In this document: positions 18,357-28,372 of the stretch, piece after piece
Layout of the letters: each line of letters opens with the position of its first letter
Position numbering within the stretch: position 1 is the first letter of the stretch
NCBI RefSeq assembly: GCF_030062155.1
Contig: NZ_CP118269.1
Span: 1,798,001 to 1,862,000 of the forward strand
Direction: 5' to 3'
Length of the DNA stretch: 64,000 nt
Origin: Pantoea sp. Lij88
GTDB lineage: Bacteria; Pseudomonadota; Gammaproteobacteria; Enterobacterales; Enterobacteriaceae
The notes under the pieces: model-generated
Seen by the model: only the letters and a program-made list of their open reading frames with translations
What the model was told of the DNA's origin: nothing
The model's database searches: none
Made by a program: the position numbers and the translations under genes

Positions 18357-18626
18357 TCATTTAGTCACTTCATCCGTTTCCGGTAGCGTCACGTTCAGCT
18401 CCAGAATTGAGATATCATCACCTTTCTGATCGAGCTGAACCGTCACCATTTCTGGATCGATCTTCACATATCTGCAAATCACTTCCAGAATGTCGCGCTT
18501 AAGTTGCGGAAGATAGTGGGGCTCACTGTCGCCCCTTCTCCGTTCTGCCACGATAATCTGCAGCCTTTCCTTGGCTATATTGGCAGTGTTCTTCTTCCGG
18601 GATAAAAAGAAATCAAGTAATGCCAT
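18357..18626 (-). CDS. minE: Cell-division topological specificity factor MinE
   Basis: An 89-residue protein that drives pole-to-pole oscillation of MinCD and so places the division site at mid-cell. The N-terminal [12 protein letters not shown] is the membrane-targeting helix; the anti-MinCD segment (about residues 13-31) includes [15 protein letters not shown]; the C-terminal half is the dimeric topological-specificity domain. It is the last gene of minCDE, 3 bases after minD, so translation is probably coupled. Confidence 0.98.
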   Translation of the reverse strand: MALLDFFLSRKKNTANIAKERLQIIVAERRRGDSEPHYLPQLKRDILEVICRYVKIDPEMVTVQLDQKGDDISILELNVTLPETDEVTK

Positions 18627-18629
18627 GGT

Positions 18630-19442
18630 TTATCCCCCGAACAGGCGTTTCAGGAAACCCTTCTTCTCTTCTTCGATAAAGCGGAAGGGGCGTACTTCAC
18701 CGAGCAACCGTTCAACGGTATCGGCATAGGCTTTGCCAGCATCAGATTCGCCGTCAAGAATCACCGGCTCGCCCTGGTTAGAGGCACGTAACACCGATTG
18801 ATCTTCAGGAATCACGCCGACCAGAGGAATGCGCAGGATTTCCAGCACATCTTCCATGCTCAGCATATCGCCACGGTTCACCCGGCCAGGGTTATAACGG
18901 GTCAGCAGCAGATGCTCCTTCACCGGGTCCTGACTGTTTTCAGCGCGACGGGATTTGGATGAGATGATGCCAAGGATACGGTCGGAGTCACGGACAGAAG
19001 AGACTTCCGGGTTGGTGGTGATAATGGCTTCATCGGCAAAGTAGAGCGCCATCAGTGCGCCGGTTTCAATCCCTGCGGGTGAATCGCAGACGATGAAGTC
19101 GAACTCCATTGCCGCTAAATCGTTCAGGACTTTTTCAACACCTTCACGGGTCAGTGCATCTTTATCGCGGGTCTGCGATGCAGGCAGGATGTAGAGCAGT
19201 TCGGTGCGCTTGTCGCGAATCAGCGCCTGGTTCAGTGTGGCATCGCCCTGGATGACGTTGACGAAGTCGTAGACCACACGGCGTTCACAGCCCATGATCA
19301 AATCCAGATTACGCAGACCGATATCGAAGTCGATGACAACCGTCTTTTTGCCTTTCTGCGCTAAACCGGTGGCGATGGCCGCGCTTGACGTGGTCTTACC
19401 AACGCCCCCTTTACCGGATGTAACTACAATAATGCGTGCCAT
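18630..19442 (-). CDS. minD: Septum site-determining ATPase MinD
   Basis: A membrane-cycling ParA/MinD-family ATPase that recruits MinC and is released by MinE. It has 270 residues, the E. coli length. The deviant Walker A is SGKGGVGKTT with the signature lysine; switch regions include DFDIGLRNLDL and CDSPAGIE. The C-terminal amphipathic membrane-targeting helix is KKGFLKRLFGG. The frame extends 7 codons further upstream, but MARIIVVTSG is the conserved start. Confidence 0.98.
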   Translation of the reverse strand: MARIIVVTSGKGGVGKTTSSAAIATGLAQKGKKTVVIDFDIGLRNLDLIMGCERRVVYDFVNVIQGDATLNQALIRDKRTELLYILPASQTRDKDALTREGVEKVLNDLAAMEFDFIVCDSPAGIETGALMALYFADEAIITTNPEVSSVRDSDRILGIISSKSRRAENSQDPVKEHLLLTRYNPGRVNRGDMLSMEDVLEILRIPLVGVIPEDQSVLRASNQGEPVILDGESDAGKAYADTVERLLGEVRPFRFIEEEKKGFLKRLFGG

Positions 19443-19475
19443 AAATGTTGATTTCCTTAACAAAAGAAAAGGGGC

Positions 19476-20189
19476 CTAATTAAGTGTCTGGATAGTCAGC
19501 GCGCCATCCTGCAGGCACAGGCGCGCAGCTTTACCAAAAAATTCTTGCGGGATCTGATCCATGATCCAGTACTCTCCGGCAATCGAGACCAGCTCGGCCG
19601 CCAGGTTGGTACAAAAAATCTGGCAGTTCTGGTCACCGCTGGCACCTGCCAGCGCGCGACCACGCATCATGCCGTAAATATGAATGTTGCCATCGGCGAC
19701 CAGTTCGGCGCCGGCGCTGACGCTGCTGGTGATAATCAAATCAGCGTCACGCGCATAAATCTGCTGGCCTGAGCGCACCGGGGTGTTCACGATGCGGGTT
19801 TTCGTTGCCACCGTCTCGGTTACAACCGGCTGAGGTTCAGGTATCGATGCCGGCTGTGGCGCTTCAGCGCGCGGTCTGGCCTCTTTACCTTCTGCCAGTA
19901 CCGGCAGGCCTGCACGGGAGATCATGCGTTTCAGTGCGTCATTTTTGCAGCCGCTTACGCCGACGATGCGTAAACCGGTGGCGAGAATCGCCTGCTGCAT
20001 CTGTTTCCAGTTAACATCGGCACTCAATGTGGCGACGTTAAGTACAACCGGGGCGTTTTTCAGGAAATCCGGAGCCTGGTCGATCTTGTCCTGGAGTGCC
20101 TTGCGAATCACCGCAGGGTCATGGTGATGCAAATGGACGACAGACAGGGTGAAACTGCTACCTTTGAATTCGATTGGCGTTTGCGACAT
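19476..20189 (-). CDS. minC: Septum site-determining protein MinC
   Basis: The FtsZ-assembly inhibitor of the Min system, 237 residues. The N-terminal domain (about 1-105, [14 protein letters not shown]...) blocks FtsZ polymers; a Pro/Glu-rich linker (about 107-130) follows; the C-terminal beta-helix (from [14 protein letters not shown] to the end) binds MinD and dimerises. First gene of minCDE. ycgL is divergent across about 155 bases, as in E. coli. Confidence 0.97.
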   Translation of the reverse strand: MSQTPIEFKGSSFTLSVVHLHHHDPAVIRKALQDKIDQAPDFLKNAPVVLNVATLSADVNWKQMQQAILATGLRIVGVSGCKNDALKRMISRAGLPVLAEGKEARPRAEAPQPASIPEPQPVVTETVATKTRIVNTPVRSGQQIYARDADLIITSSVSAGAELVADGNIHIYGMMRGRALAGASGDQNCQIFCTNLAAELVSIAGEYWIMDQIPQEFFGKAARLCLQDGALTIQTLN

Positions 20190-20344
20190 CTGTCCCGACT
20201 CAGTCCTGTTTTCACTACCGTTAGCAAGGCGATGATAAAATCATCGTTGAAGCGCTAACGGTGAATATTCGAAGTTCTGCAAGCATGTTATAGTTACCGC
20301 TATATTCAGACAAGCCTCAACGCCGGTTAATTCGAGTAAAAAAT

Positions 20345-20620
20345 ATGTTTTGTGTGATCTACAGAAGCCCGTTACGTGACCAGACTTATCTTTATGTTGA
20401 AAAAAAGGACGATTTTTCGCGCGTTCCTGCAGAATTGCTGAAAGGATTTGGCAAGCCACAGCTGGCAATGGTGCTGAAGCTGGCGGGCCGCGACAGGCTG
20501 GCTAATGCGGATATCAATAAAGTGAAGCAGGGGTTGAGTGAGCAGGGCTATTATTTACAGCTGCCTCCGCCGATTGAAAGTCTGCTAAAAATTCATTTAG
20601 AGGCCGATAAAAAAGTTTAA
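20345..20620 (+). CDS. ycgL: YcgL family protein
   Basis: A 91-residue cytoplasmic protein of the YcgL domain family, function not established. The conserved core [20 protein letters not shown] is followed by [18 protein letters not shown] and [15 protein letters not shown]. The start chosen is the ATG at which family similarity begins; E. coli YcgL is often listed with about 11 extra N-terminal residues that are not present here. Divergent from minC. Confidence 0.92.
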   Translation: MFCVIYRSPLRDQTYLYVEKKDDFSRVPAELLKGFGKPQLAMVLKLAGRDRLANADINKVKQGLSEQGYYLQLPPPIESLLKIHLEADKKV

Positions 20621-20935
20621 CTCGGATTCTTCTGTAAATATAAATCCTGTCGGTGCGATCCTGGCAGGATAATATTGTTCTGAAGCGGCGCAAAATTAAC
20701 GGCGCAGCTTATCTGTTATACTCATTACTAAATTACCTGCGCATTTTTTTTCCCCGATTTGGTCGATTATTCAGCATTCCAGCGCCTCCATTTACGCTTT
20801 TTGACAAATTCCGCACACCGGACCGTTAAAAGGATCTTATTATCACGCCATGAGGTTGGCTCTCGATCAACGCATAAGCAAACATCAACCCGCCAGCAGC
20901 GCTGGCATCACACCTAACCTGAACAGGGGATGAGC
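20621..20935. other. Intergenic region upstream of ycgM
   Basis: About 315 bases, AT-rich in the middle, no ORF. A TATACT hexamer at 20717-20722 could be a -10 element, but no good -35 accompanies it. Nothing else recognised. Confidence 0.35.
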
Positions 20936-21595
20936 ATGTATCAGCATCGTAACTGGCAAGGCGCCTTGTTAGATTTTCCGGTCAGCAAAGTGGTTTGCGT
21001 CGGCAGTAATTATGCAAAACACATCAAAGAGATGGGCAGTGCAACACCAACTGAACCGGTGATCTTTATCAAGCCGGAGACGTCGCTGTGTGATTTACGC
21101 CAGCCGCTCTCGATTCCTGACGCTTTTGGCGAGGTCCATCACGAAGTGGAACTGGCGGTGCTGATCGGCGCGACCCTGAAGCAGGCGACTGAGGAGCATG
21201 TGGCTAAGGCGATTGCAGGCTATGGCGTGGCGCTGGATCTGACATTGCGTGACCTGCAGTCCGGGCTGAAAAAAGCGGGCCAGCCATGGGAGAAATCCAA
21301 GGGCTTTGATAACGCCTGTCCTGTCTCCGGTTTTATTCCGGTGTCTGAGTTCAGTGGCGACCCGCAGAATGTCGAACTGAAGCTGGTGGTGAACGGTGAA
21401 GTGCGTCAGCATGGCAATACCGAAGACATGATTCATAAAATCCTGCCGCTGATTGCCCACATGAGCCACTACTTTACCCTGCGTGCTGGCGATGTGATTC
21501 TGACCGGTACGCCAGAAGGGGTTGGTCCGATGCGTTCGGGTGACCAGTTGGAAGTCTCCCTGGCGGGTCACGGGATCAGCACACGCGTACTCTAA
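20936..21595 (+). CDS. ycgM: Fumarylacetoacetate-hydrolase-family protein YcgM
   Basis: A 219-residue FAH-fold enzyme like E. coli YcgM and eukaryotic FAHD1, whose members hydrolyse acylpyruvates or decarboxylate oxaloacetate; the physiological substrate is unproven here. Metal-binding acidic residues lie in HHEVELAVLIG and in the DLTLRDLQ segment; the family tail GDVILTGTPEGVGPM is present. Two in-frame ATGs occur 6 bases apart; AGGGG fits the second (20936), which also matches E. coli (MYQH...). Followed by ycgN, as in E. coli. Confidence 0.93.
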   Translation: MYQHRNWQGALLDFPVSKVVCVGSNYAKHIKEMGSATPTEPVIFIKPETSLCDLRQPLSIPDAFGEVHHEVELAVLIGATLKQATEEHVAKAIAGYGVALDLTLRDLQSGLKKAGQPWEKSKGFDNACPVSGFIPVSEFSGDPQNVELKLVVNGEVRQHGNTEDMIHKILPLIAHMSHYFTLRAGDVILTGTPEGVGPMRSGDQLEVSLAGHGISTRVL

Positions 21596-21660
21596 AAACT
21601 TGCATCACCGCAGCATAGGCTTTATAAGGTGCGGTTCAGGCACAAACCGGACAAATCATC

Positions 21661-22107
21661 ATGACTGACACCCCTTTCTGGCAACAAAAACGCCTGGCAC
21701 AAATGAGCGATGAGGAATGGGAATCCTTGTGTGATGGTTGTGGGCAGTGTTGCCTGAACAAGTTGCAGGATGCCGACACCGATGAGATCTATTTCACCAA
21801 TGTCGCCTGCGATCAGCTCAATATTAAAACCTGCCAGTGCCGTAACTATGAGCGCCGCTTTGAACTTGAAGAGGATTGCATCAAGTTAACGCGTGAGAAT
21901 CTGACCACCTTTAACTGGCTGCCGCGCACCTGTGCTTACCGGCTGCTGGGTGAGGGCAAAGATTTACCCGCCTGGCATCCGCTGCGGGCCGGTTCGAAAA
22001 CCGCGATGCATGCGCAGCGTATTTCGGTGCGTTATATAGCAGTGCGGGAGAGTGAAGTGCGGGACTGGGAAGATCACATCATTGATCGTCCCGATCGCAA
22101 CGGCTAA
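21661..22107 (+). CDS. ycgN: YcgN, UPF0260 cysteine-cluster protein
   Basis: A 148-residue member of the UPF0260 family with a putative metal or Fe-S binding cysteine cluster. Cysteines lie in [14 protein letters not shown] and again in [19 protein letters not shown], plus CIKLT and RTCAYRLL, all in family positions. The function is not known. It follows ycgM and ends at a strong bidirectional terminator shared with dsbB. Confidence 0.92.
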   Translation: MTDTPFWQQKRLAQMSDEEWESLCDGCGQCCLNKLQDADTDEIYFTNVACDQLNIKTCQCRNYERRFELEEDCIKLTRENLTTFNWLPRTCAYRLLGEGKDLPAWHPLRAGSKTAMHAQRISVRYIAVRESEVRDWEDHIIDRPDRNG

Positions 22108-22132
22108 GCGCCGCGGCATCGACCCGAATAGC

Positions 22133-22160
22133 AAAAAGGCTGCCAGTGGCAGCCTTTTTT
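22133..22160. terminator. Bidirectional terminator between ycgN and dsbB
   Basis: AAAAAGGCTGCC / GGCAGCCTTTTTT with a 3-base loop (AGT). The A-tract before and the T-tract after the stem let it work for ycgN (+) and dsbB (-). Confidence 0.93.
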
Positions 22161-22164
22161 GATC

Positions 22165-22695
22165 TCAGCGACCAAAAAGATCGCGGCGTTTCGGTTTCAG
22201 GGGCTGGGCGATCAGCACCAGCGCCGCAACGAGCAGATAACCGGCGAAGACCCCGATCATCCACTGCGGCATGCTGAGCGTCAGGAACGTCCAGCTGCGT
22301 TCTGCGCAGTCACCGCTGGCCAGAAACACCGACGGCAGCCACTTATCCAGCGGTAATCCGCTTGGGAAGCGGGCAGCAAAATCACAGGTGGTGAACGGGT
22401 TAGGGTGCAGCTGAATCATTGTATGTTCGTAAGAGAGACGCAGACCTTCCCAGGCACTGTAGATCCACAGCGCCAGCGCCGCCAGACGCAATGGCGACTT
22501 CGGCGCAATTGCGCCCACCAGGCCCGCGCCCAGCACACCAAACAGCGCATTACGCTCATAGATACACATCACGCAGGGCTTAAGACCCATCACGTGCTGA
22601 AAAAAGAGTGCCGTCAATTCCAGTGCAAGAGCTGTCAGTACCAGTAATAACCAGGCTCCGCGACCCCGTGAACATTGATTCAGATATCGCAACAT
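22165..22695 (-). CDS. dsbB: Disulphide bond formation protein DsbB
   Basis: An inner-membrane quinone reductase that reoxidises periplasmic DsbA and passes electrons to ubiquinone or menaquinone. It has 176 residues, the E. coli length, and four transmembrane helices. Both catalytic disulphides are present: Cys41-Cys44 in [10 protein letters not shown], with the quinone-site Arg48, and the second periplasmic loop pair in TTCDFAARF and SGDCAER. The frame continues upstream, but MLRYLNQCS is the conserved start. In E. coli nhaB lies between dsbB and fadR; it is absent here. Confidence 0.96.
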   Translation of the reverse strand: MLRYLNQCSRGRGAWLLLVLTALALELTALFFQHVMGLKPCVMCIYERNALFGVLGAGLVGAIAPKSPLRLAALALWIYSAWEGLRLSYEHTMIQLHPNPFTTCDFAARFPSGLPLDKWLPSVFLASGDCAERSWTFLTLSMPQWMIGVFAGYLLVAALVLIAQPLKPKRRDLFGR

Positions 22696-23167
22696 ATTGC
22701 ATTCCCTGTAAACGTTAATGCCACGCAGTGTAAACCAAAAGCGTTTACAAACCAGCCAGGGACAGGGAAAAATCGTGTGCAAACATGACCTGATTCTGAT
22801 CCAGAGCAGGTTAAATGAGAATTGCTGGAGGCCGGAGCTGCGGATGCCATGTCAGCCAACAGGTGAAAATCGGGAAGGCTGAGCGTATCCGTCGCGATCG
22901 GCAGCAAGCGAAACGGCAGAGGCAGACCAGACGCGGCGAATAACCCGCGCTTCCAGAACGACATTTTGCGGCGCGGGTACACGCATCGTTTCAGCACGGA
23001 AAATCGTATCAAATGACACTCGTCTCAAAGCAGCAGAATTAACTGTCAGCCATTCTGAAATATGCGCCCGCGCCCGGTTTTAATAGTTATGCAGGCTATA
23101 TCCGCTATAGGGCGTCTGGTATGATGAGTCCTCATCATGATTAGAAAAGCAACGAGAACACATTGCT
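22696..23167. other. Gap between dsbB and fadR where E. coli carries nhaB
   Basis: About 470 bases with no convincing gene. A 110-codon open frame on the minus strand overlaps the dsbB start and shows no resemblance to NhaB, so I treat it as noise. The right end holds the fadR promoter and a FadR-like site. Confidence 0.5.
23115..23138. promoter_or_regulatory. FadR-like autoregulatory site and palindrome upstream of fadR
   Basis: TCTGGTATGATGAGTCC begins at 23115 and resembles the site upstream of E. coli fadR as I remember it, with the CTGGT half of the FadR consensus. It overlaps a perfect inverted repeat ATGATGAG / CTCATCAT (23121-23128 and 23131-23138). Autoregulation of fadR is known in E. 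coli; binding here is inferred. Confidence 0.45.
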
Positions 23168-23887
23168 ATGGTTATAAAGGCTCAGAGTCCAGCGGGATTT
23201 GCTGAAGAGTATATTATTGAAAGCATCTGGAACAGTCGCTTTCCACCTGGATCGATTCTTCCTGCTGAGCGTGAGCTTTCTGAATTGATAGGGGTGACGC
23301 GCACCACCTTACGTGAAGTGCTGCAGCGCCTGGCGCGCGACGGCTGGCTGACGATTCAGCACGGCAAACCGACGCGGGTGAATGATTTCTGGGAAACGTC
23401 CGGGCTGAATATTCTGGAAACGCTGGCCCGTCTCGATCACGACAGCGTTCCGGTGCTGATTGATAACCTGCTATCTGTCCGCAGTAATATTTCCTCGATC
23501 TTTATCAGCCGTGCGCTGCGCCATCATCCGGACAAAGCGCGTGAAGTACTGGAGACGGTGAGTGCCGCAGCCGATCAGGCGGATGCCTATACCGAACTCG
23601 ACTACCGGGTGTTCCGTGGTCTGGCGTTTGCTTCAGGTAACCCGATTTACGGTCTGATACTGAATGGCCTGAAAGGTCTCTACACCCGCGTTGGCCGTCA
23701 CTACTTCTCTAATCCGGAAGCCCGTCAGGTCGCGCGCGATTTCTATCTCAAACTGCTGGCGCTGTGCGACAAAGAACCCGGACAGGATGAGATTGTGGAC
23801 GTGGTGCGCAACTACGGCCGCCGCAGCGGGGAAATCTGGCATAGCATGCAGAAGAATCTGCCCGAAGACCTCGGCAACAAGCGCTAA
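23168..23887 (+). CDS. fadR: Fatty-acid metabolism regulator FadR
   Basis: A GntR-family acyl-CoA-responsive regulator: it represses beta-oxidation genes and activates fabA/fabB; long-chain acyl-CoA abolishes DNA binding. It has 239 residues, the E. coli length. The N-terminal winged helix has [20 protein letters not shown] followed by [18 protein letters not shown]; the C-terminal helical bundle binds the ligand, with [17 protein letters not shown] conserved. It is divergent from dsbB, and spoVR (ycgB) converges on it, as in E. coli. Confidence 0.97.
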   Translation: MVIKAQSPAGFAEEYIIESIWNSRFPPGSILPAERELSELIGVTRTTLREVLQRLARDGWLTIQHGKPTRVNDFWETSGLNILETLARLDHDSVPVLIDNLLSVRSNISSIFISRALRHHPDKAREVLETVSAAADQADAYTELDYRVFRGLAFASGNPIYGLILNGLKGLYTRVGRHYFSNPEARQVARDFYLKLLALCDKEPGQDEIVDVVRNYGRRSGEIWHSMQKNLPEDLGNKR

Positions 23888-23916
23888 AAAAACCGGACAT
23901 CGCGTCCGGTTTTTTG
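23886..23916. terminator. Bidirectional terminator between fadR and spoVR
   Basis: AACCGGAC (23891-23898) pairs with GTCCGGTT (23904-23911), with a 5-base loop, A-tract before and T-tract after. It can serve both converging genes. Confidence 0.9.
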
Positions 23917-23940
23917 TTTCTGACTGGTCAGCATTGTCGG

Positions 23941-25476
23941 TCAGAGTGAAGAACCGCGTGGTGGATTGCGATCCAGCAGCTCCACACTGCCATCCTCATT
24001 CTGCTGTTCCAGAATCACATCAAATCCCCACAGACGATGCACATGCTTCAGCACCTCGCGACGGCTCTTGTCCAGCGGCGTGCGACTCTGCGGCACATAG
24101 CGCAGGGTCAGCGAACGGTCACCGCGCACATCCACGTTATAGACCTGAATATTGGGTTCGAGATTACTCAGGTTGTATTGCGCAGAAAGCTGCTGGCGAA
24201 TCGCCCGGTAGCCCGCCTCATCGTGGATCGCGGCGATTTCGAGATAGTTGTTGCGGTCATCATCCAGCACGGTAAACAGCCGGAAGTCACGCATCACTTT
24301 CGGCGACAGGAACTGGCTGATAAAACTCTCATCCTTGAACTCACGCATCGCAAAATGCAGCGTTTCTAACCAGTCTGAACCGGCGATATCCGGGAACCAG
24401 TAGCGATCCTCTTCGGTCGGCGACTGACAGATACGCTTGATATCCTGCATCATCGCAAAGCCTAAGGCGTAAGGGTTGATGCCGTTATACCACTGACTGT
24501 TATAGGGTGGCTGAAACACGACGTTGGTATGGCTGTGCAGGAACTCCATCATAAAGCGTTCCGACACTTTGCCTTCGTCATAGAGGTGATTCAGGATGGT
24601 GTAGTGCCAGAACGTCGCCCAGCCTTCATTCATGACCTGGGTCTGTTTCTGCGGATAGAAATACTGGCTCACCTTGCGCACGATGCGCAGGATCTCACGC
24701 TGCCATGACTCCAGCAGCGGCGCGTTCTTCTCCATAAAATAGAGCAGGTTTTCCTGCGGCTCAGAAGGGTAGCGCGCAGCTTCAAAGGCCACGGCTTCTG
24801 TCTCACGCCGAGGCAGCGTGCGCCATAGGGTATTCACCTGACTCTGCAGATACTCTTCACGGCTTTTCTGCCGCGCTTTCTCTTCCTGCAGAGAGATCTT
24901 CTGCGGGCGTTTATAGCGATCGACACCATAATTCATTAAGGCATGGCAGGAGTCGAGCAGTCGTTCAACCTCTTCAACGCCATAGCGCTCTTCGCAGTCA
25001 CTGATATAGTTTTTGGCAAAAAGCAGGTAATCGACAATCGATCCGGCATCCGTCCAGCTGCGGAACAGATAGTTATTTTTGAAGAAAGAGTTATGGCCAT
25101 AGCAGGCGTGCGCCATCACCAGCGCCTGCATGGTCATGGTGTTCTCTTCCATCAGGTAGGCGATGCAGGGGTTGGAGTTGATGACAATTTCATAGGCCAG
25201 GCCCTGCTGACCATGCTTATAGCGCTGCTCGGTCTCAATAAATTTTTTGCCGAATGACCAGTGCGAATAGTTTATCGGCATGCCGACGCTGGAATAGGCA
25301 TCCATCATCTGTTCAGAGGTGATGACTTCGATTTGGTGCGGGTAGGTATCAAGCCGGTAGAGTTTAGCGACCCGATCGATCTCTGCTAAGTAGACATCGA
25401 GCAGTTCGAATGTCCAGTCTGGTCCGTCATTGAGTCGTTTGCTGTCTCTGATGGCTTCGTCAAAGATTGTCGTCAT
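23941..25476 (-). CDS. ycgB: SpoVR family protein YcgB
   Basis: A 511-residue cytoplasmic protein of the SpoVR family (E. coli YcgB 510). It is named from Bacillus SpoVR, needed for spore cortex formation; in enterics it is a sigma-S-dependent stress protein of unknown biochemistry. Characteristic stretches include IEVITSEQMMDAYSSVGMP, ACYGHNSFFKNNYLF, MNEGWATFWHYTI and the NPYALGFAMM segment. The His/Glu-rich EGWATFWHY region is reminiscent of a metal-binding site. In many proteobacteria spoVR sits with prkA (yeaG) and yeaH; those two genes lie about 8 kb downstream on this strand. Confidence 0.95.
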   Translation of the reverse strand: MTTIFDEAIRDSKRLNDGPDWTFELLDVYLAEIDRVAKLYRLDTYPHQIEVITSEQMMDAYSSVGMPINYSHWSFGKKFIETEQRYKHGQQGLAYEIVINSNPCIAYLMEENTMTMQALVMAHACYGHNSFFKNNYLFRSWTDAGSIVDYLLFAKNYISDCEERYGVEEVERLLDSCHALMNYGVDRYKRPQKISLQEEKARQKSREEYLQSQVNTLWRTLPRRETEAVAFEAARYPSEPQENLLYFMEKNAPLLESWQREILRIVRKVSQYFYPQKQTQVMNEGWATFWHYTILNHLYDEGKVSERFMMEFLHSHTNVVFQPPYNSQWYNGINPYALGFAMMQDIKRICQSPTEEDRYWFPDIAGSDWLETLHFAMREFKDESFISQFLSPKVMRDFRLFTVLDDDRNNYLEIAAIHDEAGYRAIRQQLSAQYNLSNLEPNIQVYNVDVRGDRSLTLRYVPQSRTPLDKSRREVLKHVHRLWGFDVILEQQNEDGSVELLDRNPPRGSSL

Positions 25477-25980
25477 AGCGCACCTCTTTTTTGCAAACCG
25501 GCTGACCCGAAAGACAACCCGTTCTGGTTATTTAAGGCTTCATCCTGCAAAAGGGAACCCGAAAAAAACTGAGCGAACACAACAATGATAGCCCACTGTC
25601 GCTTATCCGAAATGCGAACTCAAACGAATTCTTTGGCACAAAATCATTAAGACGGGTGTGGCAGAGAATTTAATAGCCTTAAATTCGAACCTTATTTCAA
25701 AACGCGGAATATCATCCTGTTTATAAGCGGAATGTATGGGGTTGAAGCATTCTCCTGCCATGCGCAGATTTAACTGCTTCCGTTGTCATTTATTTCTGTG
25801 TTTATGGATTAAGGCGCATAAAGCGCTGAAATTGGCCGTGCGACAAGATTTTAGTTACCTGAAAAGTGAAAAAGATGTGAAATGGATGCTGAATTTATGG
25901 GGTGGTGTCCGCTGTGTAAATCCGCTGACTATCATCTTCTTAACAGTGAATTATGCTTTTACATGCCGGGTGGGGGAGCT
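25477..25980. other. Divergent promoter region between ycgB and dadA
   Basis: About 500 bases. It must hold the promoters of ycgB (minus) and dadAX (plus); E. coli dadAX is controlled by Lrp and CRP. It is AT-rich around 25610-25720, but I could not place convincing sites. Open frames starting at 25736 and 25882 run into dadA and are not credible separate genes. Confidence 0.4.
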
Positions 25981-27282
25981 ATGCACGTTGTCATTCTTGG
26001 AAGTGGTGTGGTTGGCGTCGCAAGCGCCTGGTATCTGGCGCGTGCCGGCCATCAGGTCACCGTCATCGATCGTCAGCCCGCCGCGGCGATGGAGACCAGC
26101 GCAGGCAATGCCGGTCAGATCTCACCGGGCTATGCCGCACCCTGGGCAGCGCCTGGCGTGCCGCTGAAAGCGGTGAAGTGGATGTTCCAGCGCCACGCGC
26201 CGCTGGCTATCCGGCTCGATGGCAGCAGTTTCCAGTTAGAGTGGATGTGGCACATGCTGCGCAACTGCGACATCAACCACTATCAGCAGAATAAAAGCCG
26301 CATGGTGCGGATTGCCGAATACAGCCGTGACTGCCTGAAAGCGTTGCGCGCTGAGACCGGCATCGCCTATGAGGGCCGTCAGGGCGGAACGCTGCAGCTG
26401 TTCCGCACCCAGCAGCAGTTCGACAGCGCCAGCAAAGATATTGCGGTGCTGCGCGACGCGGGCGTGCCCTATGAGCTGTTAGAGGCGCATGAGCTGTCAC
26501 GCGTTGAACCGGCGCTGGCGGCGACTCAGCATAAACTCACCGGCGGATTACGCCTGCCCAACGATGAAACCGGCGACTGTCAGCTGTTTACGCAGCGGCT
26601 GGCAAAAATGGCCGAAGAAGCGGGCGTGGTTTTCCGCTTTAATACCCCGGTCGATCATCTGCTGCGCGATGGCAATCGTATTTATGGCGTGAAGTGCGGC
26701 GAGGAGATCATCAAGGCGGACAGCTATGTAGTGGCCTTTGGTTCCTACTCCACCGCGCTGTTAAAAAACGTTATCGATATTCCGGTCTATCCGCTGAAAG
26801 GCTACTCCCTCACTATTCCGATTAAAAATCCTGACGCTGCCCCGGTTTCAACCATCCTGGATGAGACCTACAAAGTCGCGGTGACCCGCTTCGACGATCG
26901 TATTCGCGTCGGCGGGATGGCGGAAATTGTTGGTTTTAACACCAGACTCACCGAAGCGCGGCGGGAAACGCTGGAGATGGTCGTCAGTGATCTTTATCCT
27001 GAAGGCGGTCATGTCGCGCAGGCGAGTTTCTGGACCGGTCTGCGTCCGATGACGCCAGACGGTACGCCGATTGTGGGGGCCACACCGATCTCCAACCTCT
27101 GGCTCAATACCGGTCACGGTACGCTGGGCTGGACGATGGCATGTGGTTCGGGTCAGCTGCTGGCCGATCTCATTTCCGGTAAAAAGCCTGCCATTGCGGC
27201 GGATGACTTAGCGGTGTTCCGCTACTTACCCGGTTTCGCGGCGACCTCATCGCCGCTGCGTAACGCCAACGCAACTCGTTAA
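25981..27282 (+). CDS. dadA: D-amino acid dehydrogenase DadA
   Basis: An FAD-dependent, membrane-associated enzyme that oxidises D-alanine and other D-amino acids to 2-oxo acids and ammonia, feeding electrons to the respiratory chain. It has 433 residues (E. coli 432). The N-terminal dinucleotide-binding motif is [34 protein letters not shown] is the family signature; the C-terminus has [23 protein letters not shown] lies just before the ATG. It forms the L-alanine catabolic pair with dadX, 19 bases downstream. Confidence 0.96.
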   Translation: MHVVILGSGVVGVASAWYLARAGHQVTVIDRQPAAAMETSAGNAGQISPGYAAPWAAPGVPLKAVKWMFQRHAPLAIRLDGSSFQLEWMWHMLRNCDINHYQQNKSRMVRIAEYSRDCLKALRAETGIAYEGRQGGTLQLFRTQQQFDSASKDIAVLRDAGVPYELLEAHELSRVEPALAATQHKLTGGLRLPNDETGDCQLFTQRLAKMAEEAGVVFRFNTPVDHLLRDGNRIYGVKCGEEIIKADSYVVAFGSYSTALLKNVIDIPVYPLKGYSLTIPIKNPDAAPVSTILDETYKVAVTRFDDRIRVGGMAEIVGFNTRLTEARRETLEMVVSDLYPEGGHVAQASFWTGLRPMTPDGTPIVGATPISNLWLNTGHGTLGWTMACGSGQLLADLISGKKPAIAADDLAVFRYLPGFAATSSPLRNANATR

Positions 27283-27301
27283 GTATTCAGGGAGAGAGAG
27301 G

Positions 27302-28372
27302 ATGTCACGTCCGATTATCGCGACCATCAATCAGCAGGCGTTACGTCATAATCTGACGGTCGTTCGCCAGGCGGCGCCCGCATCGCGCGTCTGGTCAGTG
27401 GTCAAAGCTAATGCTTACGGCCATGGTATTGATCGCGTCCGCGAGGCGTTATCTGCCACCGACGGCTTTGCGCTGCTGAATATGGAAGAGGCGATTCTGC
27501 TGCGTGAGCAGGGCTGGAAGAAGCCGATTCTGCTGCTGGAGGGCTTCTTCAAGCCTGAGGATCTGCAGCTGATCGACCGCTATCGCCTGACCACCAGCGT
27601 GCACAGTAACTGGCAAATCAACGCGCTGGCCAGCGCCACACTTTCTGCGCCCGTTGATATCTATCTCAAAATGAACAGCGGCATGAACCGTCTGGGCTTT
27701 CGTCCGGAGCAGGTCAACGGCGCCTGGCAGAAGCTGCGGGCGCTGAGCAATGTCGGTGAGATGACGCTGATGGCCCATTTTGCCGATGCTGAAAATCCGC
27801 AGGGTCTGGTTGCCCCGCTGCAGCGCGTAGAGCAGGCGGCGGAGGGACTGAACTGCCCGCGATCGCTCTCTAACTCCGCCTGCACCTTATGGCATCCTGA
27901 AGCGCACTATGACTGGGTTCGCCCTGGCATCATTCTCTATGGCGCGTCGCCCAGCGGTGACTGGCAGGACATTGCCGGCAGTGGCCTGAAGCCGGTGATG
28001 ACCTTAAGCAGTGAGATTATCGCGGTTCAGCAGTTACAGGCAGGCGATGGTGTCGGTTACGGCTACCGTTATCACGCCAGCACGGCGCAGCGGATTGGCG
28101 TGGTGGCCTGCGGTTATGCCGATGGCTATCCGCGTCATGCCCCCACCGGCACGCCGGTCTGTGTCGATGGCGTGATGACGCAGGTGGTGGGCGCGGTTTC
28201 CATGGATATGATTACCGTGGATTTAACCCCCTGTCCTCAGGCCGGCATTGGCTCCGCCGTTGAGCTATGGGGTGAGCAGGTGAAAATCGATCAGGTGGCA
28301 AAAGCGGCCGGAACGGTAGGGTACGAGCTGATGTGCGCGCTGGCACCCCGCGTTCCGGTTACCGTTATTTAA
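27302..28372 (+). CDS. dadX: Catabolic alanine racemase DadX
   Basis: A PLP-dependent racemase that converts L-alanine to D-alanine for oxidation by DadA and can also supply D-Ala for peptidoglycan. It has 356 residues, the E. coli length. The PLP lysine is Lys35 in [11 protein letters not shown]; the opposite catalytic tyrosine lies in the [11 protein letters not shown] region, and [10 protein letters not shown] is conserved. GAGAGAG precedes the ATG. The last 8 bases overlap the convergent MFS gene. Confidence 0.96.
   Translation: MSRPIIATINQQALRHNLTVVRQAAPASRVWSVVKANAYGHGIDRVREALSATDGFALLNMEEAILLREQGWKKPILLLEGFFKPEDLQLIDRYRLTTSVHSNWQINALASATLSAPVDIYLKMNSGMNRLGFRPEQVNGAWQKLRALSNVGEMTLMAHFADAENPQGLVAPLQRVEQAAEGLNCPRSLSNSACTLWHPEAHYDWVRPGIILYGASPSGDWQDIAGSGLKPVMTLSSEIIAVQQLQAGDGVGYGYRYHASTAQRIGVVACGYADGYPRHAPTGTPVCVDGVMTQVVGAVSMDMITVDLTPCPQAGIGSAVELWGEQVKIDQVAKAAGTVGYELMCALAPRVPVTVI

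Noticed and set aside
22680..23012. 110-codon minus-strand frame over the dsbB start and upstream gap
   Set aside because: Includes the dsbB leader in another frame, has no good ribosome-binding site and no resemblance to NhaB.
25736..26167. 143-codon frame upstream of and overlapping dadA
   Set aside because: The latter half is dadA in another frame, and the first half has no family features or ribosome-binding site.
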